In this document: positions 13,710 to 20,953 of the stretch, in pieces
How the letters are laid out: every line of letters starts with the position of its first letter
Position numbering within the stretch: the stretch's first letter is position 1
Source of the DNA: DATFRX01 sp035630615
GTDB lineage: Bacteria; Actinomycetota; Actinomycetes; Propionibacteriales; Nocardioidaceae
Direction of reading: 5' to 3'
Assembly: GCA_035630615.1 (NCBI GenBank)
Contig: DASQKI010000118.1
Coordinates: 1 to 28,773, forward strand
DNA: 28,773 bases
Notes under the pieces: generated by a model
The model's database searches: none
Seen by the model: only the letters and a program-made list of their open reading frames with translations
Told to the model about the DNA's origin: nothing
Made by a program: the position numbers and the translations under genes

Positions 13710-14966
13710 TCACGACGTGCGCTTCTCGAAGTACGTCTGGCACAGCCGCAGCCGGCGGGCGTGCCACACCATGTAGCTGCCGAGGACGAGCTGTACGACG
13801 CTGCGCCCGACGTCCTCCCATCGGTCACGCAGCCAGAGGTAGCCGAGGAGCAGGTGTCGACGGGGTACGCGGGCGCCGCGCGGTGTCATGAGGCACGGCC
13901 CGCGGTTGGGCATGGGCCGCGAGTGGGAGGCCGTCGTGGCGAAGGCGTAGCGGCCAACGAGGTCGTGGGCCACCGCCTTGATGGTCACCGGTGCCAGATG
14001 CCAGGCCGGACATGGGCGGTTGGCGGCGACACCGAACGGGATGTAGCCGCCGGCGTGATGAAACTCCGGATAGCTGAAGCACAGGACGGATCCGGCGGGG
14101 ATCGCGACCTCGGCGGACAGTGGGATGTCCGTGCTGGTGATCCGATGGGCCACGCCGAACAGCGGGTAGCGACGCAGCGTCTGCTCGAGAGCGTGGTCCA
14201 GCACCGTGACGTCGGTGACGGCCCGCTGCATCGCGTCGTCGGCCGCCAGTGTCATCAGGAGGTGGGCCGTCGCCTCGCTGCTCTGCACGACAGCGGTGTT
14301 GAAGAACGTGCCTTGCAGATAGAGCGCCTGCTCGCGTCGGTTCAACACCGCGGGCAGCTCGTGCGGCACGGTGTCGAGTACGTCCTCGAGGTGGCGGGTG
14401 AGGCGAAGCCGGCGGTCCATGTGCCGAAGGCCGCAGCATTTAAGCGCCGTGATCACGTCCCGGGCATTGCCGACGATCAGGGCCCGAACTTCGTCGGTGG
14501 CGGGTTTGTCGAAGACGACCCGATGGTAGAACTCGGCCCATACTGGCATCACCAGGTCGCGCAGCCGCACCAGGCCGGTCTTCGGCGGGAGGGCGGCTCG
14601 GAGGCTCTCGCCGGCGAGCTGGTCGGCGACTCGGCTCGGCATGGTGAGCATGCGCCTGGTGCAATGGGCCACCTGGTCGTAGCGGGGCCCCGGCTCGAGG
14701 TGCTCCTGGTGCACCTCAGGTCCGGGCGACAGCCAATACCAGAACAGGTCCGACAATGCTGCCCCCCGACTGCGCCCGTTCGCCGCCGGGTTCGAGTAGA
14801 GCTCCAGAAACCGTGACGTGTCCACGAGCTCACCGGGGATCGCGATCCCCTCGGAGCCGTTGACCCGGGCAAACACCCGCATGCGCAAGGCGACGACGAC
14901 GCTGGGCAGCCAGAACGGCAGGCTGGCCAGCACCGCGATCATGGCCACGACGACAAAGGTGGTCAC
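13710..14966 (-). CDS. Divergent membrane-anchored cytochrome P450-like protein
   Basis: About 418 residues (434 if the GTG at 15014 is used). A hydrophobic N-terminal anchor (TTFVVVAMIAVLASLPFWLP) is unusual for bacterial P450s, which are mostly soluble. The K-helix region reads LDHALEQTLRRYPLFGVAHR; aligned to the common EELLRR form, the ExxR glutamate falls on Gln (QTLR), as in the exceptional CYP157 type. The heme loop YIPFGVAANRPCPAWHLAP has the proximal Cys in an altered FGxGxxxC motif. The I-helix region NTAVVQSSEATAHLL lacks the usual AGxxT. P450s insert oxygen into substrates with electrons from a redox partner; none is encoded nearby except possibly the divergent flavoprotein. I chose GTG 14966 to leave room for a divergent promoter; the start is uncertain. 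Confidence 0.78.
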   Translation of the reverse strand: MTTFVVVAMIAVLASLPFWLPSVVVALRMRVFARVNGSEGIAIPGELVDTSRFLELYSNPAANGRSRGAALSDLFWYWLSPGPEVHQEHLEPGPRYDQVAHCTRRMLTMPSRVADQLAGESLRAALPPKTGLVRLRDLVMPVWAEFYHRVVFDKPATDEVRALIVGNARDVITALKCCGLRHMDRRLRLTRHLEDVLDTVPHELPAVLNRREQALYLQGTFFNTAVVQSSEATAHLLMTLAADDAMQRAVTDVTVLDHALEQTLRRYPLFGVAHRITSTDIPLSAEVAIPAGSVLCFSYPEFHHAGGYIPFGVAANRPCPAWHLAPVTIKAVAHDLVGRYAFATTASHSRPMPNRGPCLMTPRGARVPRRHLLLGYLWLRDRWEDVGRSVVQLVLGSYMVWHARRLRLCQTYFEKRTS

Positions 14967-15040
14967 GCCCGTTGTACGACGACCGGGACCGGAGGGATTT
15001 CGCCGCAATCCCACCGCCTAGGTCATCCGTAGAACATGTC

Positions 15041-16516
15041 GTGGACTATGCAGTTATCGGTGCCGGCCCGGCCGGGCTCCAACTGGCGTACTTGCTAGGA
15101 AAGGCCGGACTGGACTACGTCGTCCTCGAGGACGGAGATACGCCCGGCACGTTCTTCCGCACGTACCCGCGCCACCGGCGGATGATCTCTATCAACAAGC
15201 CCCACACCGGCTGGCACGACCCGGACAAGGACCTGCGCGTCGACTGGAACTCGCTCCTGTCCGACGATCCAGACCTGCGCTTCACCCGCTACACCGATCG
15301 CTACTTCCCGGATGCCGACGACTATCTGCGCTACCTCGCCGACTTCGCCCGGGGCCTCAACGTCCAGTACGACTGCCGGGTCCGTCGCGTGGACAAAGGC
15401 TTCCGGGTGCACTGCGAGAACGGCGAAACGATCGAGGCGAAGCGGGTCATCGTCGCGACCGGCTTCGGCGCCCCGCGGATTCCGTCGATCCCCGGCATCG
15501 AGACCACCGAACGCTACGCGGACGTCTCCATCGATCCCGACGACTTCACCGACCAGCGGGTCTTCATCATCGGAAAGGGCAACTCGGCCTTCGAAACCGC
15601 CGACAACCTCACCGAGCGCGCCGCCGTGATCCACGTCGCCGGCCCCAGCTCGCTCAAGCTCGCCTGGCGCACACACTTCATCGGCCACCTACGTGCGGTC
15701 AACAACAACTTCCTCGACACCTACCAGCTCAAGACCCAGAACATGGTCCTCGACGGCGACATCGTGAAGATCCAGCGCCGCCCCAACGACTACCTGGTCA
15801 CGTTCGCGTACGCCCGGCGGGATCGCGTCGTCCAACTCGCGTACGACCGGGTGATCACCTGCACCGGCTTCCGCATGGACGCGTCCATCTTCGACGGCGA
15901 CTGCCGACCCGAGCTGACCATCAACGACCGGTTCCCGGCGCTCACCCCCGAATGGGAGTCGGTCAACGTGCCCGGACTCTACTTCGCCGGCACACTCACC
16001 CAATCCCGCGACTTCAAGAAGTACACGAGTGCGTTCATCCACGGATTCCGGTACGGCATCCGCGCACTGGTCCGCATGCTCCAGCACAAGTACCACGGCG
16101 CCGACTGGCCGCACCGCAGCGTGCCGACCGACGACATCGCCGACGCCGTGCTGGCGAGGATCAACCGAACGTCCGCGCTGTTCCAGCAGTTCGGCTTCCT
16201 CTGCGACGTGATCACACCCGACGGGCGCTACTACGAGGAGATGCCGCTGGACTATGTGCCGTACGACGAGTGCCTCACCGTCAGCCTCGAGTACGGCGCC
16301 GGCCACGACGCCATCGACCCTTTCGACATCGCCGCCGGCCGGGCTTGGGAGGCCGACACGTCGCACGACGACCGCTACCTGCATCCGGTGATCCGTCGAC
16401 ACAGTAACGGCCAGGTCGTCGCCACATGTCGGCTACCGGAGGACATCTGCAACGACTGGATCGACGAGACGACCTACCGCGACCCGTTGCGGGCCTTCAT
16501 CAAGGACTCGCTGTGA
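15041..16516 (+). CDS. FAD-dependent oxidoreductase (FOXRED2/FMO-like)
   Basis: About 491 residues. The N-terminal FAD site VDYAVIGAGPAGLQLAYLLG (GxGxxG) is followed by LEDGDTPGTFFRTYPRHRRM, then ISINKPHTG, a pattern shared with FOXRED2-like flavoproteins. The second nucleotide-binding motif VFIIGKGNSAFETADNL (NADPH) comes near residue 165, with ATGFGAPRIP and the C-terminal VPGLYFAGTL marking the flavin monooxygenase/disulfide-oxidoreductase fold. Likely NAD(P)H-dependent oxidation, cytoplasmic. GTG 15041 is preferred because the protein then begins directly at the FAD strand; a TTG at 14972 would add 23 residues and overlap the divergent P450. The stop overlaps the next GTG by four bases, so the three plus-strand genes form one operon. 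It could supply or share electrons with the P450, which is speculation. Confidence 0.88.
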   Translation: MDYAVIGAGPAGLQLAYLLGKAGLDYVVLEDGDTPGTFFRTYPRHRRMISINKPHTGWHDPDKDLRVDWNSLLSDDPDLRFTRYTDRYFPDADDYLRYLADFARGLNVQYDCRVRRVDKGFRVHCENGETIEAKRVIVATGFGAPRIPSIPGIETTERYADVSIDPDDFTDQRVFIIGKGNSAFETADNLTERAAVIHVAGPSSLKLAWRTHFIGHLRAVNNNFLDTYQLKTQNMVLDGDIVKIQRRPNDYLVTFAYARRDRVVQLAYDRVITCTGFRMDASIFDGDCRPELTINDRFPALTPEWESVNVPGLYFAGTLTQSRDFKKYTSAFIHGFRYGIRALVRMLQHKYHGADWPHRSVPTDDIADAVLARINRTSALFQQFGFLCDVITPDGRYYEEMPLDYVPYDECLTVSLEYGAGHDAIDPFDIAAGRAWEADTSHDDRYLHPVIRRHSNGQVVATCRLPEDICNDWIDETTYRDPLRAFIKDSL

Positions 16517-17598
16517 GCCGAGTCGACGGTGCCGAGTCGACGGCTCGCGCCGACTCTGAACCGGGGCGTGGCCTGGTCAACGTACGCGAGTTCGAGGCGG
16601 CCGCCCGGGAACGGCTCGACCCCGTCTACTACGACTACTTCGCCAGCGGAGCCCAGGACGAAGTCACGGTCGCCGCCAACGAGGCCGCCTTCCGACGCCG
16701 GACGCTGATCCCCCGAATCCTGCGCGGTTGTGCACCGCCGCGGCTCGACACGACTCTTGTGGACACCGCCGTATCGATGCCGATCGTGATCGGACCCACG
16801 GCGTTCCACCGGCTCATCTGCGACGAGGGTGAAGTAGCCTCGGGCCGAGCGGCGGCGACGGCCGATGTCCTCATGATCGCCGCGATGCTCTCGACAGTCA
16901 CCATCGAGGACATCGCCGCCACCGGGGCGAAGCTGTGGTTCCAGCTCTACATCCAACCCGACTTGGCCTTCACCGAGTCGCTGGTTCGCCGAGCCGAGGC
17001 GGCAGGCTGCCGCGCTCTCGTGGTCACTGTGGACTCCCCGGCGCTCGGCCGCAACGAACGGGGCGACCGCAACGATTTCCACGACCTGCCAGCAGGCATC
17101 TTCTGCGCCAACATGGGCGGCGACGGCAACGTGCGCAACGTCGTGCTCTCGCCGGAGATCTCCTGGAAGCACCTCGACTGGCTCCGCGAGACGACGCGGC
17201 TTCCTATCCTGCTCAAGGGCGTCCTGCATCCCGCCGACGCCCGACTCGCCGTCGAACGCGGCGTCGATGGGCTGATCGTGTCCAACCACGGCGGTCGCCA
17301 GCTCGACACGACGCCGGCGACACTCGACCGGTTGCCGCTGATCGCCGACGCGGTGGAGGGACAGGTGCCGCTGCTGGTCGATGGTGGTATCCGGCGCGGT
17401 AGCGACGTGGCGAAAGCGCTGGCGTCGAACGCGCACGCCGTGGCGATCGGCCGCCCGGTCCTATGGGGCCTGGCCGTCGCGGGTGAGGCCGGCGTACGTC
17501 GGGTGCTGCAGCTGCTGCGGACCGAGCTCACCAACGCGATCACGCTGCTCGGCGCCGACTCACCGGCGGGGCTGACGCGGGACCAGGTCGAGCCGTGA
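16513..17598 (+). CDS. FMN-dependent alpha-hydroxyacid oxidase/dehydrogenase
   Basis: 361 residues, full length for the glycolate/lactate oxidase family. These FMN enzymes oxidise 2-hydroxy acids to 2-oxo acids (peroxide or quinone as acceptor). The active-site set is present: YYDYFASGAQDEVT near the N-terminus, WFQLYIQPD, TVDSPALGRNERGDRND, the flavin lysine in PILLKGVLHP, catalytic His-Arg in VSNHGGRQLDTTPATLDRLP, and the phosphate loop LVDGGIRRGSDVAKAL, IGRPVLWGL. Substrate unknown; mycofactocin MftD and mandelate-type enzymes share this fold. The GTG at 16513 overlaps the previous stop (GTGA) and has AAGGA upstream; the longer in-frame start lies inside the FAD gene. The 3' end overlaps the sulfotransferase the same way. 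Confidence 0.93.
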   Translation: MSRVDGAESTARADSEPGRGLVNVREFEAAARERLDPVYYDYFASGAQDEVTVAANEAAFRRRTLIPRILRGCAPPRLDTTLVDTAVSMPIVIGPTAFHRLICDEGEVASGRAAATADVLMIAAMLSTVTIEDIAATGAKLWFQLYIQPDLAFTESLVRRAEAAGCRALVVTVDSPALGRNERGDRNDFHDLPAGIFCANMGGDGNVRNVVLSPEISWKHLDWLRETTRLPILLKGVLHPADARLAVERGVDGLIVSNHGGRQLDTTPATLDRLPLIADAVEGQVPLLVDGGIRRGSDVAKALASNAHAVAIGRPVLWGLAVAGEAGVRRVLQLLRTELTNAITLLGADSPAGLTRDQVEP

Positions 17599-18257
17599 AG
17601 GTCATCGGCGTCGGCGTCGGGCGCACCGGAACGCTGTCGTTGAAAGCCGCGCTGGAACGACTCGGGTACGGCCCGTGCTTCCACGGCCGTCACGTCCTCG
17701 ACCATCCAGACCGGCTGACGATATGGGAGGCGGCTGCCGCCGGCGACCAGATCGATTGGGCCGCGCTGTTCGAGGGATACGCGTCGACCGTCGACTGGCC
17801 CGGGGCCGCCTTCTGGCGCCAGCTCGCGGCGGCCTTCCCGGAGGCGCCGGTCATCCTGACCGTCCGCGACGCGCAAAGCTGGTACGACAGCGTATGCAAC
17901 ACGATCTTCACGATGTTCGGTCCCGGGCCGCCGGACAAACGGGTGTCACAGGCCCGTCGGCTCGTGCCCGGTCTCGACGTGTTCACAGCGTTTCATCGCC
18001 GGATGATCTGGGACGGCTTCTTCGACGGTCGCTTCGCCGACCGCGACTACGCGATCAGCGTCTACGAGACCCACAACGCCGCCGTGATCCGTGACGTCCC
18101 GGCCGACCGACTGCTCGTGACGCCTCCCGACGGCGGATGGGAGCCGCTGTGCGACTTTCTCGGCGTACCGGTTCCGGACGAGCCGTATCCACATCTCAAC
18201 GACCCCGACATGTTCTGGACCCGCGTGGAGGCGCGCATCAGCGAATCCCAGCAATGA
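17595..18257 (+). CDS. Sulfotransferase family protein
   Basis: 220 residues, like the short Sulfotransfer_4 family. The N-terminal MKVIGVGVGRTGTLSLKAAL carries the 5'-phosphosulfate-binding loop for PAPS (GRTGTLSL). The 3'-phosphate site is suggested by VILTVRDAQSWYDSV (RDxxxWYxS, residues ~95-107). HRRMIWDGFFDGRFADRDYA and VYETHNAAVIRDVPADRLLV are family-typical, and the end PLCDFLGVPVPDEPYPHLND is a hallmark of this group. It would transfer sulfate to a hydroxyl or amine of a small molecule, but some members do other chemistry. The GTG start overlaps the oxidase stop by four bases. Its last 20 bases overlap the 3' end of the convergent ligase gene. It likely tailors the product of this operon. 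Confidence 0.92.
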   Translation: MKVIGVGVGRTGTLSLKAALERLGYGPCFHGRHVLDHPDRLTIWEAAAAGDQIDWAALFEGYASTVDWPGAAFWRQLAAAFPEAPVILTVRDAQSWYDSVCNTIFTMFGPGPPDKRVSQARRLVPGLDVFTAFHRRMIWDGFFDGRFADRDYAISVYETHNAAVIRDVPADRLLVTPPDGGWEPLCDFLGVPVPDEPYPHLNDPDMFWTRVEARISESQQ

Positions 18258-19635
18258 GGGCATTCTTGTCCGGCTTGCCGCTCGCGCTCAGCGGAACGTC
18301 TCGCGTCACCGTGATCGACTTGGGCACGCTGTTGTGGCTCAACCGCCGGTGGACCAGGCCGGTCAGCTCCTCAAGGTCGGGCGGCTCGTCGCCGATCGGC
18401 ACCACGAACGCGTGGATCGCCTCGCCGGTCTCCGGATCCGGTGTGCCGACGACGTAGGCCTGCGCGACAGCGGGATGCCCGGCCAAGACTCGCTCGATGG
18501 CGCCCGCATAGCAGACCTCCGCGTTGACCATGATCACGTCACGGGTCCGTCCGGTCAGGTGCAGGTATCCCTGCTCATCCACATATCCGAGGTCGCGTGT
18601 TCGGATCCAGCCGTCGGACAAGACCTCGCGAGTCTGCTCCGGATCGTTCCAGTAGCCGATCATCTGGTGTGGGCTGCGCACGTAGATCTCGCCGCCCCGG
18701 ACCGCGACCCGGACGGTCGGCAGTGGTCGACCGACCGACGCTTCGTGCCCGGCGACGATGTCGTCGGGGGTCAGCATCGCGATCACCCCGGCCTCGCCCT
18801 GTCCGTACCCCTGCCACACGATCGGACCGAGCCGGTCGGTCGCCGCCCGCAGCAGGTTGGGGCTCGCCGGCGAACCGCCGAGGACCACGGCCTGCAGGCT
18901 GCGCAGGTCGGCGTTCGTCTCCAACACTTGTTGCAACCGCGCCGGAGGCATGAGGGTGGCGGTGACCCGACAGCGCTCGATGACATCTTCCATGGCGCGC
19001 TCGGCCGGAAGGACTGCCGTGCCACCGACGACGAGGCAGCGGCCCAGGTAGGTGAACATCACCGGGCTGGCAAAACTCTCCCGGATCAGGCAGCGCTCGA
19101 AGTGCGTCAGCAGCCGCGCCAATGTCGGCGCCCACTGGTCGGATCGATAGGCGAGGCCGACCGCCCGATAGGTGTGTGCGCAGGACTTGGGCCGTCCAGT
19201 GCTCCCGCTGGTATAGGTCAGTCGAGCGATTTCGTCAGGTTGGGCCAACTCCGGAAGGTCTCCGCTGTCGGCGCTGCCCAGAGCCTCCTCCAACACCAGC
19301 GCTTCCCGGTCGACGGGCTCGTCCGCGACCACAAAGTCAAGCCGATCCAAGACATCGGCACGTTGCTGCGCACCCCAGCCCGGTCGGATCGGTGCCACGA
19401 CGCACCCGAGGCCGTGCGCCGCCAGATGCGCCGCATAAGCCTCCGGTGACGGCGCGAGAACCATGCCGACACCCATGCCCGGACCTAGACCGGCCCGCTG
19501 CATACCCGCCGTGAGCCGACGCACCATGGCCAGCAGCTCACCGTACGAAACCGAGCGCGAACCCACCTCGAACGCCATCCGAGACGGGGTCCGCCGCAGC
19601 GCGGCCAACACCATCGCGGGAAAGACACCGGCCAT
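18238..19635 (-). CDS. AMP-dependent acyl-CoA synthetase/ligase
   Basis: 465 residues, short for the ANL superfamily (usually 500-550). It activates a carboxylic acid as acyl-AMP, then passes it to CoA, a carrier or an amine. Motifs in order: P-loop LTYTSGSTGRPKS (final Gly replaced by Ser), LGGSPASPNLL, WQGYGQGEAG, GWIRTRDLGYVDEQGYLHLT, then GRTRDVIMVNAEVCYAGAIE (hinge and A8), and the A10 lysine in LSASGKPDKNALIAG. Substrate cannot be read off. The ATG at 19635 gives the normal family N-terminus (VFPAMVLAALRRTPSRMAFE) although no clear ribosome site is seen; longer starts add Arg-rich sequence. No carrier protein gene is visible nearby, which favours CoA or a direct amine acceptor. Convergent with the sulfotransferase. 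Confidence 0.9.
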   Translation of the reverse strand: MAGVFPAMVLAALRRTPSRMAFEVGSRSVSYGELLAMVRRLTAGMQRAGLGPGMGVGMVLAPSPEAYAAHLAAHGLGCVVAPIRPGWGAQQRADVLDRLDFVVADEPVDREALVLEEALGSADSGDLPELAQPDEIARLTYTSGSTGRPKSCAHTYRAVGLAYRSDQWAPTLARLLTHFERCLIRESFASPVMFTYLGRCLVVGGTAVLPAERAMEDVIERCRVTATLMPPARLQQVLETNADLRSLQAVVLGGSPASPNLLRAATDRLGPIVWQGYGQGEAGVIAMLTPDDIVAGHEASVGRPLPTVRVAVRGGEIYVRSPHQMIGYWNDPEQTREVLSDGWIRTRDLGYVDEQGYLHLTGRTRDVIMVNAEVCYAGAIERVLAGHPAVAQAYVVGTPDPETGEAIHAFVVPIGDEPPDLEELTGLVHRRLSHNSVPKSITVTRDVPLSASGKPDKNALIAGIR

Positions 19636-19854
19636 GTCGGTGATACGACCAGAACGCCGCCGAGGATTGGCAGACCCACAACCGGGACATCTCGTGGCCA
19701 GCAGCAGACACCCTCGATTCCCGAAGGATCCAACGAAGAGGCCTGGAGAGCTTCTACGCCGACGCATGGCAATCCGCGTCAGGCGATGGTTCGTAATACC
19801 TGGTGTCGTCGGGTGGGCGGCAGTCTCGGGCGCCAGCTAGGAAGGAGAACAGCC

Positions 19855-20187
19855 GTGTTCGGACGTACTGTGTCACACCGACCGACGATGGATCGCCACG
19901 AGGATGAGGTCGCCGAACTGTGTCGGGGAGTGCTGACGGCGGAAGGTGTGACCACTCCCGAGGACCGACGAGCGGCGTTCGACGGCGCCGCAGTTCCGGG
20001 CCCGTGGAGCGCCTATATCGCCAGCGTCAGGGACGCTTCGTACGGCGTCACCGACGCAGACATCGAGGATCTACTGGCCGCGGGCTGCTCCGAGGACGCT
20101 GTGCTCGAGATGACGCTGGCGGCGGCGCTCGGAGCTGCTAGTCATCGGCTGGATGCCGGTTTGCATGCGTTGAAGGGCGGCGGCTGA
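19855..20187 (+). CDS. AhpD-like small helical protein
   Basis: 110 residues, all-helical. The segment ASYGVTDADIEDLLAAGCSE, then DAVLEMTLAAALGAASHRLD, resembles the helical pair of AhpD/carboxymuconolactone-decarboxylase-like proteins, but there is no CxxC. GTG start with AAGGAG 7 bases upstream; longer starts lack it. Its stop is one base from the next ATG. The next gene is a CxxC-containing AhpD-like protein, so the two probably form a hetero-complex, the first subunit lacking the redox site. Function inferred. Confidence 0.78.
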   Translation: MFGRTVSHRPTMDRHEDEVAELCRGVLTAEGVTTPEDRRAAFDGAAVPGPWSAYIASVRDASYGVTDADIEDLLAAGCSEDAVLEMTLAAALGAASHRLDAGLHALKGGG

Positions 20188-20188
20188 T

Positions 20189-20791
20189 ATGCGGCTGCGA
20201 ATCCTCGACCGGGGTCATCGGTTACGCCAACGGCTCGCGTTGAGGGCCATCGGCCTGATCGGTCGCACCGACGCGGATCCGGTGGTCAAGCTCTCGCTCT
20301 ACCGACCTGAGCTGTTCGGTCGGCAGTTCCTGCGTCTCGGCGAATCGGTGATGCGTGGTCCGTCCGATTGGAGCCCAGGCGAACGCGAACTCATGGGCGC
20401 GTTTGTGTCGCGTCTCAACGACTGCCGCTTCTGCGCCGGCATCCACGAGGGAACGACTAGTCTGCTGCTCGGTCCCGAGTCCGGTGTCGAGAACCTTTCG
20501 GACTGGCGCGAGAGAGGATTCGAGCCGCGAGTCGCGGCGACGTTCGGACTGCTCGAGAAGGTAACACTCAGCCCGGACACCGTCGGCCCCGCCGATATCG
20601 CAAGGGTTCGGGCGGCGGGGGCGTCGGAAGCCGCGATCGCCGACGCACTCTACCTCTGCTTCCTCTTCAACACGATCAACCGGATCGCCAACGCGATGGA
20701 CTTCAGCTGGCACACCGACGCCAACCGGATGAAGCTCGCGGCCGGGCTCAACCGGATCCAGTACCACACCCCGAGATTCATGCTCCGATAG
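20189..20791 (+). CDS. AhpD-like peroxidase-related protein with CxxC
   Basis: 200 residues. The motif SRLNDCRFCAGIHEGTT (C-x-x-C-x-x-x-H, residues ~70-86) is the active site of AhpD-like alkylhydroperoxidase-related proteins, which reduce peroxides or transfer electrons between thiols. Helices before (SWSPGERELMGAFVS-like) and after (EAAIADALYLCFLFNTINRI, then ANAMDF) match the family; the N-terminal 35 residues (Arg-rich) are extra. Cytoplasmic. It begins one base after the previous stop, so the pair is translationally coupled. With an FMN oxidase upstream that may make peroxide, a detoxifying role is possible. The gene ends 162 bases from the convergent RTX gene. Confidence 0.88.
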   Translation: MRLRILDRGHRLRQRLALRAIGLIGRTDADPVVKLSLYRPELFGRQFLRLGESVMRGPSDWSPGERELMGAFVSRLNDCRFCAGIHEGTTSLLLGPESGVENLSDWRERGFEPRVAATFGLLEKVTLSPDTVGPADIARVRAAGASEAAIADALYLCFLFNTINRIANAMDFSWHTDANRMKLAAGLNRIQYHTPRFMLR

Positions 20792-20953
20792 CGCTGGGGT
20801 AGGGACCTGATCCGGGCCTGTGCCAGCGGCCCTGGCGGGGGCGTCGGATCATCCGTCCGCTGCCGGAGACATTCGCGGTCTCGACACGACGTACCCGTTG
20901 CGGTCCGGGCGCCTGGCGCGCTTCCGGCCTGCCGGGTTGAGCCTGGGACGGCG

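Noticed and set aside
13761..14816. Long plus-strand frame opposite the P450 gene
   Set aside because: The minus frame carries P450 motifs; the plus frame is an antisense shadow.
16426..16512. Longer start for the FMN oxidase
   Set aside because: It lies wholly inside the FAD gene; the GTG at 16513 has a ribosome site and begins just before the family N-terminus.
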